From assembly GCA_018710845.1 (NCBI GenBank), contig DVJB01000061.1, positions 1-64,000 on the forward strand: a stretch of DNA of 64,000 bases, given 5' to 3'. The translations under genes and the position numbers were made by a program. Within the stretch, counting starts at the first letter, position 1; the number at the start of each line of letters is the position of its first letter. A model generated the notes under the pieces. That model saw only the letters and a program-made list of their open reading frames with translations, ran no database searches and was not told where the DNA came from. Shown piece after piece: positions 33,265-41,465 of this stretch. Origin of the DNA: Candidatus Onthomonas avicola (GTDB taxonomy: Bacteria > Bacillota > Clostridia > Oscillospirales > Oscillospiraceae).

Positions 33265-33846
33265 ATGGCGATGAGTTGGCTTTGGCTGGGGATGGTGGCG
33301 GTGAGCGTCCTGTTCGGCGCCGCGCACGGCACGCTGGACGAGGTGTCCGCCGCCGCGGCCGAGGGCGCACAGCAGGGGGTAGAGCTCTGTCTGGCGATGG
33401 CGGGCGTGCTCTGCCTGTGGACCGGGGTGATGGCGGTGCTGCGCGAGGCGGGCGTGCTCGACGCACTGCGGCGCGCGCTGCGCCCGGTGCTGGGGCGGCT
33501 GTTCTCTGCCTTCCGGTCTGACCGGGAAGTGATGGAGTCGCTCTCGGCCAACGTCGCGGCCAATCTGCTCGGACTGGGCAACGCGGCCACGCCGATGGGC
33601 ATTCGCGCGGCGCAGGGGATGGCGCGGCGGACGCCCGGCGTGGCCTCGGACGCGCTGTGCATGCTGGTGGTGTGCAACACGGCCTCGATCCAGCTCCTCC
33701 CAACCACGGTGGCCGCGGCGCGGGCCGCGGCGGGCTGCCGGACACCGTTCGACATCCTCCCGGCCGTGTGGCTCGCCTCGGCGTGCTCGGTGACGGCGGG
33801 CATCGCCGCCGCGCGGCTGTTGGCGCGGCTGTGGGGGGAACGATGA
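33265..33846 (+). CDS. spmA: Spore maturation protein A
   Basis: A 193-residue membrane protein of the nucleoside-recognition (Gate) family with about five hydrophobic helices. ANVAANLLGLGNAATPMGI is its strongest signature, and MLVVCNTASIQLLPTTV follows. In B. subtilis SpmA and SpmB act in spore core dehydration and heat resistance. GGGAGG eight bases upstream supports the first of two nearby ATGs. It overlaps spmB by four bases. Confidence 0.93.
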   Translation: MAMSWLWLGMVAVSVLFGAAHGTLDEVSAAAAEGAQQGVELCLAMAGVLCLWTGVMAVLREAGVLDALRRALRPVLGRLFSAFRSDREVMESLSANVAANLLGLGNAATPMGIRAAQGMARRTPGVASDALCMLVVCNTASIQLLPTTVAAARAAAGCRTPFDILPAVWLASACSVTAGIAAARLLARLWGER

Positions 33847-34370
33847 GCGGCTGGACCGCCCTGCTGGTGCCCGTCCTCCTGCTGCTGACCGCCTTGGCGG
33901 GGATGGCGCGCGGGGTGGACGTCTACCGGACGCTGGGTACGGGCGCCGAGGAGGGGCTGCGGGTACTCCTCGGCATCCTGCCGCCGCTCATCGCGCTGAT
34001 GACGGCGATCTCCATGCTGCGCGCCTCCGGCTTTCTGGACTGGCTGGGGACAGCCCTCGCGCCCGCCCTGACCTGGCTGGGCCTTCCACCGGAGACGGTA
34101 GGGCTGATGCTGGTGCGGCCGATGAGCGGCAGCGGCGCGCTCGGCCTGGGGGCAGAGCTGATGGAGCAGTACGGGCCGGACTCCCTGGTGGGGCGGACGG
34201 CGGCGGTGATGCTCGGCTCGAGCGAGACGACGTTTTACACCATTGGCGTCTATTTTGGTGCCGTCGGCATCCGCAAGACGCGCTACGCCGTGCCCGCCGC
34301 CCTGTGCGGGGATCTGGCGGGGTTTCTGGCCGCGGCCTGGGCTGTGCGCTGGCTGTTTGGCTATGGGTAA
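33843..34370 (+). CDS. spmB: Spore maturation protein B
   Basis: A 175-residue membrane protein of the same Gate family, with about four to five helices. MLVRPMSGSGALG and GSSETTFYTIGVYFGAVGIRKTRY are family hallmarks. Its ATG overlaps the spmA stop (ATGA), so the two products are made together. Confidence 0.94.
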   Translation: MSGWTALLVPVLLLLTALAGMARGVDVYRTLGTGAEEGLRVLLGILPPLIALMTAISMLRASGFLDWLGTALAPALTWLGLPPETVGLMLVRPMSGSGALGLGAELMEQYGPDSLVGRTAAVMLGSSETTFYTIGVYFGAVGIRKTRYAVPAALCGDLAGFLAAAWAVRWLFGYG

Positions 34371-34506
34371 GAGTATAGCAGACCGGAGAGCCGAATCCGG
34401 TCGAAGGCGGTCGGCGGATAACAAAAAATAGAAAAGTGGGAAGAATCAGGAAAAGGAAGGCCGTTTTTTGTCACTGCCTGCGAGATGACAGACGCGCAAA
34501 AAGATA

Positions 34507-34532
34507 CAGCGCATCGGTCGCCCGATGCGCTG
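34507..34532. terminator. Hairpin downstream of spmB and of the pyrophosphatase gene
   Basis: A perfect 11-bp stem CAGCGCATCGG with TCGC loop. On the minus strand it is followed by TATCTTTTT, so it could end transcripts from the converging pyrophosphatase gene as well as spmAB. Confidence 0.55.
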
Positions 34533-34570
34533 CACCCAACAAAAGAAAGAAGAAAAGAGAGGGAGGTTTT

Positions 34571-34627
34571 ATGATGGTCTTGCTCCTGACACTGATATCA
34601 TACCGCAGACAGCTCCGCAATTGGTGA
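34571..34627 (+). CDS. Possible 18-residue peptide
   Basis: A GGGAGG site four bases before tandem ATGs opens an 18-codon frame, MMVLLLTLISYRRQLRNW: a hydrophobic stretch with a basic end. It lies in the 306-bp gap between spmB and the pyrophosphatase gene. The size and pattern resemble small membrane peptides, but no partner or antisense RNA is evident and the coding status is unproven. Confidence 0.3.
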   Translation: MMVLLLTLISYRRQLRNW

Positions 34628-34676
34628 AGAAATAAAGAACGATTTTTGAACGAATTGTGAATGGCTAACTGAACAC

Positions 34677-36332
34677 TCACTCCGCCGCGTTCTCAATGGC
34701 GCCGATGAGCGGGGACATCATCTGTTTCTTCCGGCTGACCACGCCCGGGAGCACGACGCTGTTGGCCTCACAGTCCCGGTGGAAGGCGGCGCGGACAATC
34801 TCCTCCGTACCCGCGCCGACAAAGAGCAGCTCGGTCGTCTCGTCGATGATGTTGGTCAGCATCAAAAAGAGCATGTCCAGTCCGGAGTTGGGCAGCAGAT
34901 TTTTCAGGTAGGGGATCATCAGCTCCCGGAGGCGGTGCAGCTCGCTCTGGCTGACGCTGGCCACCTGCGCCACGGCAAGGGATTTGCCGGCGGCGCTGTA
35001 GGGCTTGTAGTCCATGTGGAAGATCTCGTCCGGAGAGCGGTCGCCCAGACGGGAGCCGGCGTTGAACATGGCGGTGGCGTGCTCGGTGATGTCGATGCCG
35101 GCGATAGCGGCGAGCATCTTGGCCACCTGCTGATCAATGATCGTGCAGGTGGGCGAGCGGAACATCAGCGTGTCAGACAGGATGGCCGAGCAGAGCAGGC
35201 CCGCGGTGGTGGCGTCGATCTCCACCTGGTTTTCCTGATACATCAGCGCGACAATGGTGCAGGTGCAGCCGAGCGGCTGGTTGCGGAAGTAGATAGGGTT
35301 GCTGGTCTCCACCGCGTCGATGCGGTGGTGGTCGATCACCTCCACCACCTCGGCCGAGCGGATGCCGTCCACCGCCTGGTCCTTCTCGTTGTGGTCCACC
35401 AGGATGACCTGCTGATGCTCCATATCCAGCAGGTTGCGCTGGGAGATCAGGCCCATATAGGCCCCGGAGCTGTCCAGGATGGGGAAGTAGCGCACGCGCT
35501 TTTTGGACACGGCTGCCTTGACGTCGGAGACGAGGTCGTCATAGCGGAAGGTGATGAGTCCCTTCGTGCGCATGACGTGGCGCACCGGCACCGCCTGGTT
35601 AATCACCTTGGAGCAGGCGTAGGTGTCCAGCGGAGAGGCGATGATGGCGCAGTTGGCCTCCGCGGCCAGCTTGCAGATGGTGCGCGAGACCTTGGAGCCA
35701 AGGCCCACGATAATGCAGCCGGCCTTCATCTCAATAGAGCACAGCTGCGACTCATAGCGGTTGCCGAGGATGACCATGTCGTGCTCAGCGATGTAATCCT
35801 CCATCACGTCGGGGTTGGCCGCGGCGACCACCACCTTGCCCTGGGTGAAGTGGCTGTCGATATCGCCCACCACCATCTCACCGCTCAGGGCGTCCACAAT
35901 ATTGCGATAGCTGGTCTTGGCCTCGGCCAGGGCGTTGGCGTCTTGGTCCTCCATGTAAAAGCGGGCCACGTCGCCCAGGGTGAGGATGCCGCGCAGCTGG
36001 TTGTGCTCCTCCAGGACGGGAATGGTCTGGATGTTGTTGTCGCGCATATACTCCCATGCCCGCTTGAGAGAGAGGTGTGGGCTGATGCCGCCCACCTGGC
36101 GGTACTGCACGTCATACAGGCGCGGCTCGAGGGAATCCACCAGCCGGGGTGCCTCCACGCCGAAGCGCTCCAGAACGTACTTCGTCTCGCCGTTTACCTG
36201 CCCGGCGCGGCAGGGGACGTACTCATTCCCCGTGAGCTTTTCCTTCAGCTTGGCGTAGCAGATGGCCGCGCAGATGGAGTCGGTATCCGGATTTTTATGC
36301 CCGATGACGATTACCGGTTTGGTTGGTGTCAT
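34677..36332 (-). CDS. Manganese-dependent inorganic pyrophosphatase with CBS and DRTGG domains
   Basis: A 551-residue family II pyrophosphatase that hydrolyses pyrophosphate to phosphate. DHH-family metal motifs are GHKNPDTDS (6-14), LVDHNEKDQ near 317 and IDHHRID near 338, with the C-terminal DHHA2 domain (about 440-548, ending GVVSRKKQMMSPL). A regulatory insert (about 70-310) holds two CBS domains around a DRTGG domain and by family knowledge binds adenine nucleotides, which adjust activity. Length matches CBS-PPases of Clostridia. It has its own promoter and stands alone. Confidence 0.93.
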   Translation of the reverse strand: MTPTKPVIVIGHKNPDTDSICAAICYAKLKEKLTGNEYVPCRAGQVNGETKYVLERFGVEAPRLVDSLEPRLYDVQYRQVGGISPHLSLKRAWEYMRDNNIQTIPVLEEHNQLRGILTLGDVARFYMEDQDANALAEAKTSYRNIVDALSGEMVVGDIDSHFTQGKVVVAAANPDVMEDYIAEHDMVILGNRYESQLCSIEMKAGCIIVGLGSKVSRTICKLAAEANCAIIASPLDTYACSKVINQAVPVRHVMRTKGLITFRYDDLVSDVKAAVSKKRVRYFPILDSSGAYMGLISQRNLLDMEHQQVILVDHNEKDQAVDGIRSAEVVEVIDHHRIDAVETSNPIYFRNQPLGCTCTIVALMYQENQVEIDATTAGLLCSAILSDTLMFRSPTCTIIDQQVAKMLAAIAGIDITEHATAMFNAGSRLGDRSPDEIFHMDYKPYSAAGKSLAVAQVASVSQSELHRLRELMIPYLKNLLPNSGLDMLFLMLTNIIDETTELLFVGAGTEEIVRAAFHRDCEANSVVLPGVVSRKKQMMSPLIGAIENAAE

Positions 36333-36371
36333 GCAAAGTCTCCTTTCTCCGATCAGCTGTTCCTGTCTCTA

Positions 36372-36400
36372 AGGATAGCATAGGAAAACCTGTTTTTCAA
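36372..36400 (-). promoter_or_regulatory. Promoter of the pyrophosphatase gene
   Basis: Minus strand TTGAAA (36395-36400), 17-base spacer, TATCCT (36372-36377). Confidence 0.65.
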
Positions 36401-36524
36401 GAAAAAGAGAAAGCCGGAAGCGGTTTTCGCCGCCCTGCCCGTGTCCGCCTTTTCGAACAGCCGGACATACAATTCGCTCGCGCCGCCTGTATGAAGCGGC
36501 CTCCTGATGTAAAGACTTTTCATG

Positions 36525-36554
36525 TTGTGGAAATTTGCAAGGTGATGGTAAAAT
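36525..36554 (+). promoter_or_regulatory. Possible promoter of the serine recombinase gene
   Basis: TTGTGG (36525-36530), 18-base spacer, TAAAAT (36549-36554). The rest of the gap at 36401-36664 holds no gene I can support and no obvious inverted recombination sites. Confidence 0.4.
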
Positions 36555-36664
36555 TTTCCTAATCAAATCCGCCGGCATGTCAAAAAGACAGACTGTTTTT
36601 GCGCACTGGTGGGTTTTGCGATCCATTGCCGCTGCAACTGAGAAGACCAAAAGGAGGCTGTCCC

Positions 36665-37270
36665 ATGAACCGATATGCGTATGTCCGCGTCTCGACCCGA
36701 GAGCAGAGTATTGACCGGCAGTTGGCCACGCTGGAACCGTATGACATTGCGGATCAGAACATTTACTGTGATTATTGTTCCGGAAAAAACTTTGAGCGGC
36801 CGGCCTGGCAGAAGCTGATGCGCAGGCTGAGAGAGGGCGATCTGCTGATCGTCAAGAGCATCGACCGCCTGGGGAGGAATTATAATGAGATTTTGCAGCA
36901 ATGGCAGCATATCACAAAGACGCTTCACGCCGACATTGTCGTGCTGGATATGGAGCTGCTGGACACGCGCGTCAAGAGCGGCAGTCTGACAGGCACCTTG
37001 ATTGCCGACCTGGTGCTGCAGATTTTCGCGTATGTGGCGCAGACAGAGCGGGAGTTTATACGGGCGAGACAGTCGGAGGGAATTGCCGTGGCCAGGGCAA
37101 AGGGGAAACGTCTCGGACGGCGTCCGCTGGAGACGCCTCCGGAGTTTCTATATTTTTTCGAGCAGTGGAGGGCCGGAGAACTCTCCTCCCGCTCGGCGGC
37201 GCTGCAGCTGGGGATGAGCCATACGACCTTTTACCGGCGCTGCAGACAGCTTCTGACGAAAGAGGGATAA
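36665..37270 (+). CDS. Serine recombinase (resolvase/invertase family)
   Basis: A 201-residue small serine recombinase. The catalytic domain (1-135) has nucleophile Ser10 in YVRVSTREQSIDRQL, the arginines of LIVKSIDRLGRNYNEIL and the long E helix (FAYVAQTEREFIRARQSEGIAVA). A C-terminal helix-turn-helix (about 160-200) binds DNA (SSRSAALQLGMSHTTFYRR). Enzymes of this size resolve transposon cointegrates or invert promoter segments. No transposase or clear inverted repeat is nearby, so its target is unknown. AGGAGG ten bases upstream fixes the start. Confidence 0.92.
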   Translation: MNRYAYVRVSTREQSIDRQLATLEPYDIADQNIYCDYCSGKNFERPAWQKLMRRLREGDLLIVKSIDRLGRNYNEILQQWQHITKTLHADIVVLDMELLDTRVKSGSLTGTLIADLVLQIFAYVAQTEREFIRARQSEGIAVARAKGKRLGRRPLETPPEFLYFFEQWRAGELSSRSAALQLGMSHTTFYRRCRQLLTKEG

Positions 37271-37321
37271 AAACATGTTTCGGTAGGTAGACTCAGCGGT
37301 ACATCCGATTCCGAGTGAAAT

Positions 37322-37355
37322 GGAGGACATAAAAGACCGACGTCCCTCTTTTTTT
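37322..37355 (+). terminator. Terminator after the recombinase gene
   Basis: A GGAGGAC...GTCCCTC stem with one bulge followed by TTTTTTT. Confidence 0.6.
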
Positions 37356-37487
37356 CCGCTGTTCTGTCTCTGTTTTATTATAGCGTACCTGTGTTAAAAA
37401 GTCTGCAATATGAAACAGGGGACGCGTCAGCGGCCGTGGTGGGAACCAGCCTTGCACCGGCCGGCGTGAGGCGGACGGAGGTGCGGC

Positions 37488-38399
37488 ATGAAGATTGGCA
37501 TTACAGGAGGCACTGGATTTATCGGACAATATCTGCTTCCGGAGCTGGCTCCGGAGCACACGCTCACCGTGATCACATCCCGGAAGGGGACGGAGGGGCT
37601 GTATCAGCATCCCAATCTGTCCTATCTCACCGCGCCATATGACCGGGAGGGGTTCCGGCGCGCGTTTGAAGCATGTGAGGCGGTGGTCCATCTCGGCGCG
37701 AAGCGTTCCACTCCCGAGCGGGAGAAGAGCATCACATCCTACTTTGAGAACTTGGAGACCACCGAGGCGCTCTTTGCGGCGTGCGCCGAGCTGGATATCC
37801 GCAACGTGGTGTCCATCTCCTCAGTAGCGGTCTACGATGCCGGGCTCCTGTCGCCCTGCCCGGAGACGCAGGCGCCGTCGCCGCGGAGCAATTATGGCGT
37901 GGCAAAGCTGGCAATCGAGGGGATGGCGCGCCTCTACAATCGCCGCTGCGGCATGCGGATCAAGTCTCTGCGCGTGGCGCAGGTGCTCGGCCTGGGAGAG
38001 CGCGGGGGGTATATGCCGGCGGTCTTTTTGGAGCGGTGTCTCCGACAGGAGAAACTCAGCGTCTATGGCCGGGGGACCGGCGGGAAGGAGTATATCTACG
38101 TCAAAGATGTCGTCCGAGCCATCCGCTGTGCTCTGGAGGCGGGGGAGAAGTGCGGCGTCTACAACATTGGGACCGGGGTGCTGACCACCAACCTGGAATT
38201 GGCGCAGGCCTATTGCGCGGCGTTTGAGAATGCGGCGGGATGGGGGCTGCTTCCGGACCGTCCAGAGGAAAAAGAGCGGTTTTACACCGATGTCACGCTG
38301 GCGGAGCGGGAACTGGGTTTCCGCGCGGCCTATCCCCTGTGCGCGGCGCTGGCGGACATGCGGGAAGCGCTGCGGGCCTCTCGGGCGCTCATCTCCTGA
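37488..38399 (+). CDS. NAD(P)-dependent epimerase/dehydratase family protein
   Basis: A 303-residue extended short-chain dehydrogenase. GGTGFIG near residues 7-13 binds the dinucleotide, SISSVAVYD carries the serine, and YGVAK (near 136-140) holds the catalytic Tyr-Lys pair. The C-terminal part would bind a nucleotide sugar. It begins a two-gene unit with a small membrane transporter-like protein (31 bp apart), which could indicate modification and flipping of a lipid- or nucleotide-linked sugar (inference). Confidence 0.87.
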   Translation: MKIGITGGTGFIGQYLLPELAPEHTLTVITSRKGTEGLYQHPNLSYLTAPYDREGFRRAFEACEAVVHLGAKRSTPEREKSITSYFENLETTEALFAACAELDIRNVVSISSVAVYDAGLLSPCPETQAPSPRSNYGVAKLAIEGMARLYNRRCGMRIKSLRVAQVLGLGERGGYMPAVFLERCLRQEKLSVYGRGTGGKEYIYVKDVVRAIRCALEAGEKCGVYNIGTGVLTTNLELAQAYCAAFENAAGWGLLPDRPEEKERFYTDVTLAERELGFRAAYPLCAALADMREALRASRALIS

Positions 38400-38430
38400 A
38401 GAGCCGGACGCTCGGAAGGAGCGTGTGAGG

Positions 38431-38775
38431 ATGGACAATCCCTATTATCTCGGCGTCGCCGTGACGGCGCTCGCCTCTGCCGTCTCCCAGATTTTGCTCA
38501 GCATCAGTGCCCGCAAGCGCTATCCGTCGAAGTGGCGGGAATATCTCAATCCCTGGGTCATCTCCGCGTACGGGATCCTGATCGGCGTTCTGGTGAGCAA
38601 TATTTACCTGCTGCGCTTTATGGACTTAAAGGAGGAAAACGCGATCGCGGCGGCGTCCTATGTCTTTGTCCCCGTGCTCAGCTGTGCTGTGCTCAAGGAG
38701 CGAATGAGTTGGAAAAAAGTGCTGGGAAACGTCTTTATTGTGGCCGGGATTCTGCTCTTTTTGCAGACGGCATAG
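38431..38775 (+). CDS. EamA/SMR-like small membrane transporter
   Basis: A 114-residue protein with four predicted transmembrane helices (about 5-24, 43-62, 69-90 and 96-112), the size and shape of EmrE/ArnE-type half-transporters. The YVFVPVLSCAVLKERMSWKKVLGNVFIVAGILL stretch is typical of EamA-like C-terminal helices. It lacks the clear membrane Glu14 of SMR drug pumps, so a lipid-sugar flippase subunit is as likely as a drug exporter. It is co-transcribed with the epimerase. Confidence 0.72.
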   Translation: MDNPYYLGVAVTALASAVSQILLSISARKRYPSKWREYLNPWVISAYGILIGVLVSNIYLLRFMDLKEENAIAAASYVFVPVLSCAVLKERMSWKKVLGNVFIVAGILLFLQTA

Positions 38776-38803
38776 ACGGAGCCCGCCGGGCCCCCAAAGG
38801 CGG

Positions 38804-38849
38804 AAAAGGTGCAGAGAGCTGTCATCTTGTCAGCTCCCTGCACCTCTTT
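38804..38849. terminator. Bidirectional terminator between transporter gene and sleB
   Basis: A long stem AAAGGTGCAGAGAGCTG...CAGCTCCCTGCACCTCTT with A and T flanks serves both converging genes. Confidence 0.8.
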
Positions 38850-38872
38850 ATCGTTCTGGCTTGCAGAGAAAA

Positions 38873-39559
38873 TCAGGAACAGAAGCGGTGATTCCCGATC
38901 ACCGTGATGAGCGGGCGGCTCCAGATCCACGCGCTGGTGGCGGTGGCGGGGTTAAAATAGTAGATTGCCCCGCCGGTGGGGTCCACGCCGTTGAGCGCGT
39001 CGCGCGCGGCCTGATAGGCGGAGTCGGCCACCGGCTCGTCAAACTGCCCGTCGAGCATACAGCTAAAAGCCCCCGGCTCATAGACCACGCCGGAGATCGT
39101 GTTCGGGAAGGAGGGGTGTGCCACCCGGTTGAGGATGACCGCGCCCACCGCGACCTGGCCGTTATACGGCTCTCCCCGCGCCTCGGCGGAGATCACCCGC
39201 GCGAGCAGGGCGAAGTCCCCGCTGCCGGTCTGCGTGCCGCCGTCGGCGTCCGCCTCCGTCTCCATGCCGAGCGCACGCAGCGTTGCCGGGCCGGCCACCC
39301 CGTCGGCGGTCAGGCCGTTGGCCTGCTGAAACCACTTGACCGCCTCTGCCGTACTGCTGCCGTAGACGCCGTCCACCTCTCCGTCATAGTAGCCCCAGCG
39401 CTGGAGCTTGGTCTGGATGGTGCGCACGGCCTCGCCGGAGGAGCCCTGCCGGTAGGTGGCGGCATACGCGGTGCGCAGGCCCGCGGCGAGAATCAGCAGC
39501 ATACAAAACGCCGTCAGCAGGGCAGTCATGCCCCAGCGGATGCGTCGTCTGTCTGTCAT
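38873..39559 (-). CDS. sleB: Spore cortex-lytic enzyme SleB
   Basis: A 228-residue secreted lytic transglycosylase that degrades spore cortex peptidoglycan during germination. A signal peptide (about 10-34, cut near AYA-ATY) precedes a PG_binding_1 domain (about 37-95, GEAVRTIQTKLQRWGYYDG) and a Hydrolase_2 domain (about 110-228) with ARVISAEARGEPYNGQVAVGAVILNR, including the catalytic Glu, and YYFNPATATSAWIW near the end. GGGAGG seven bases before 39559 fixes the start. A sigma-G-like promoter lies upstream. Confidence 0.94.
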   Translation of the reverse strand: MTDRRRIRWGMTALLTAFCMLLILAAGLRTAYAATYRQGSSGEAVRTIQTKLQRWGYYDGEVDGVYGSSTAEAVKWFQQANGLTADGVAGPATLRALGMETEADADGGTQTGSGDFALLARVISAEARGEPYNGQVAVGAVILNRVAHPSFPNTISGVVYEPGAFSCMLDGQFDEPVADSAYQAARDALNGVDPTGGAIYYFNPATATSAWIWSRPLITVIGNHRFCS

Positions 39560-39620
39560 ACAAAAACCTCCCACACTGCGGCGCAGGGGCGCCGCCGGAC
39601 AAAACCATGTCAGGTGGTCT

Positions 39621-39650
39621 TAGTATGAAAAGGGCATTCGACGCTTATAA
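39621..39650 (-). promoter_or_regulatory. Sigma-G-like forespore promoter of sleB
   Basis: Minus strand TTATA (39646-39650), 18-base spacer, CATACTA (39621-39627), close to the sigma-F/sigma-G pattern (GHATR, N18, CATnnTA). In B. subtilis sleB is transcribed by sigma-G. Confidence 0.6.
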
Positions 39651-39658
39651 GTGGAAAA

Positions 39659-40981
39659 TTACACCATCGGCGGCACGGCGCCGGTCCCGTCCGGAACGAT
39701 CCGCCCGATCAGGCGGCCGTCCTCCACGCGCTCGGCGCGGATCTGGACCAGGACGTTGTGCAGATTTCCCTCGCCCGGCGCGCACACCTCGGCGTAGTTG
39801 GGCGCATGGCCCTGCCAGAGACCGCCGCGCGCCTCCTCCAGCAGGACGGGGAGCGTCTGGCCCACCCAGTCGGAGAGATACGCCTCCTGCAGCCGTGCGG
39901 CGACGGCGGCGGCCCGGTGGGCGCGCGCCTCCTTGACGGCGTTCGGCACCTGGTCCGGCATGGCGGCCGCCGGGGTGCCCGGGCGGCGGGAGTAGGGGAA
40001 GATGTGCATCCCGGCAAAGCGGGCCTGTTCCAAAAAGGCGAGGGTGGCGGCAAACTCCTCCTCCGTCTCGCCGGGAAAGCCGACGATCAGGTCGGTGGTG
40101 ATCGCCGGGCGGTCAAACCACTGCCGCAGGAGGGCGCAGGAGGTCAGATAGCGCGCCGTGTCATATCTCCGGCGCATCCGCGCGAGCGTCGCGTCGCAGC
40201 CGGACTGGAGGGAGAGGTGAAAGTGCGGGCAGAGGTTGGGAAGCGCGCTCGCCCGGCGGCAGAATTCCTCCGTGACCGTCCGCGGCTCCAGGCTGCCCAG
40301 GCGGACGCGCGCAGAGGGGATCGCCCGGCACACCGTCTCGATCAGGTCGATCAGGGTGAGGCCGTCGCGCCGCTCCGCACCCCAGGAGGAGATCTCGATA
40401 CCGGTGAGGACGATCTCGCTGTAACCCGCCTCGGCCAGGGCGATGGCCTGCTCCCGCGCCGTCTCTGGGGGCTCGGAGCGCAGCGCGCCGCGGGTGTAGG
40501 GGATGATGCAGTAGGCGCAGAAGTTGCGGCAGCCGTCCTGCACCTTCAGCATCGCCCGTGTCCGCCCCTCCAGCCCGCCGGCGGGGAGAACTTCAAAGGT
40601 GCGGCGGCGGAAGGGGTCGTCCACCGTCACGCGCGCCTCGCGCCGGCGGACCAGTGACTGCACCTCGTCCAAAAAGGCGAGCCGGTCCCCGGTGCCGGAG
40701 ACGAGGTCCACCCCGAGGACGGCGGCCTCCTGCGGCTTTGCCTGGGTATAGCAGCCGCACACGGCGATCACCGCCTCCGGATGCGCGCGCCGCAGCCGTC
40801 GGATCACCTGGCGGGATTTTTTATCGCTCACGGCGGTGACGGAGCAGGTGTTGACCAGATAGAGGTCCGCATCCTCCTCGACGTCCACGAGGGTGTGTCC
40901 CGCGCCGCGCAGGATGGATTCCATCGCCTGACTTTCGTACTGATTGACTTTACAGCCAAGGGTATAGATGGCAAAACGCAT
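39659..40981 (-). CDS. mtaB: tRNA (N6-L-threonylcarbamoyladenosine(37)-C2)-methylthiotransferase
   Basis: A 440-residue radical-SAM enzyme that adds a methylthio group to t6A37 of tRNA. The N-terminal UPF0004 domain (TLGCKVNQYES, NTCSVTAVSDKKSRQ, CGCYTQ) binds one 4Fe-4S cluster. The radical-SAM core has CRNFCAYCIIPYTRG, and a C-terminal TRAM-like region follows (about 370-440). The MtaB-type start LGCKVNQYES separates it from MiaB. GGGAGAG about 12 bases upstream supports 40981; the longer frame has no ribosome site. Confidence 0.93.
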   Translation of the reverse strand: MRFAIYTLGCKVNQYESQAMESILRGAGHTLVDVEEDADLYLVNTCSVTAVSDKKSRQVIRRLRRAHPEAVIAVCGCYTQAKPQEAAVLGVDLVSGTGDRLAFLDEVQSLVRRREARVTVDDPFRRRTFEVLPAGGLEGRTRAMLKVQDGCRNFCAYCIIPYTRGALRSEPPETAREQAIALAEAGYSEIVLTGIEISSWGAERRDGLTLIDLIETVCRAIPSARVRLGSLEPRTVTEEFCRRASALPNLCPHFHLSLQSGCDATLARMRRRYDTARYLTSCALLRQWFDRPAITTDLIVGFPGETEEEFAATLAFLEQARFAGMHIFPYSRRPGTPAAAMPDQVPNAVKEARAHRAAAVAARLQEAYLSDWVGQTLPVLLEEARGGLWQGHAPNYAEVCAPGEGNLHNVLVQIRAERVEDGRLIGRIVPDGTGAVPPMV

Positions 40982-41216
40982 ATTTTTGTAGCTCTCTCCC
41001 TTGCAATTGGATAGGACGGACTTTATAATGAAAGAGGCGTACCGCGCCCCGGAAGGGCCGGACGCCGCGCGGAGAGACCGCAGCGCGGCTTTCCCGTCGG
41101 AGATTATTATAGCGAATTTCCACGATTCTGTACACCCCGGAAACCGCCGGATGCGTGCGGCTGTCCGGGCGAATCTGTTTTCCCGCCCGCGGGCGGGGCG
41201 GAAAGGAGCCGTTCCC

Positions 41217-41465
41217 ATGAAAAAAAGAATCTGGGCCAATCTGAACTCGATTGACCGTGTCAAGGCGTTTATCGCCATGACCAATCAGCTCTCCTGTGAG
41301 ATTGACGTCTGTTCCGGGCGCTATGTGGTGGACGGCAAGTCCATTATGGGCCTGTTTTCCATCGACCTGTCGGTGCCGGTGGAGCTGGTCGTGCACGGCA
41401 CGCCGGAGGAAGTGGCGGACTTTGAGGAGAAGAGCCTGCCCTTCCAGGTGGAGCGCGAGAGCTAA
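41217..41465 (+). CDS. HPr-like protein without the phospho-histidine
   Basis: An 82-residue protein whose C-terminal half (GRYVVDGKSIMGLFSIDLSVPVELVVHG) matches the HPr fold, including the KSIMGL segment. The N-terminal half has no histidine where HPr carries its phosphorylated His15, so it cannot act as a normal PTS phosphocarrier. Such HPr-like proteins are common in Clostridia; their role is unknown. The stop codon directly precedes the ATG of the phosphatase gene. Confidence 0.75.
   Translation: MKKRIWANLNSIDRVKAFIAMTNQLSCEIDVCSGRYVVDGKSIMGLFSIDLSVPVELVVHGTPEEVADFEEKSLPFQVERES

Noticed and set aside
36333..36664. Invertible promoter switch next to the serine recombinase
   Set aside because: No pair of inverted repeats of useful length was found flanking a promoter in this gap or just downstream.
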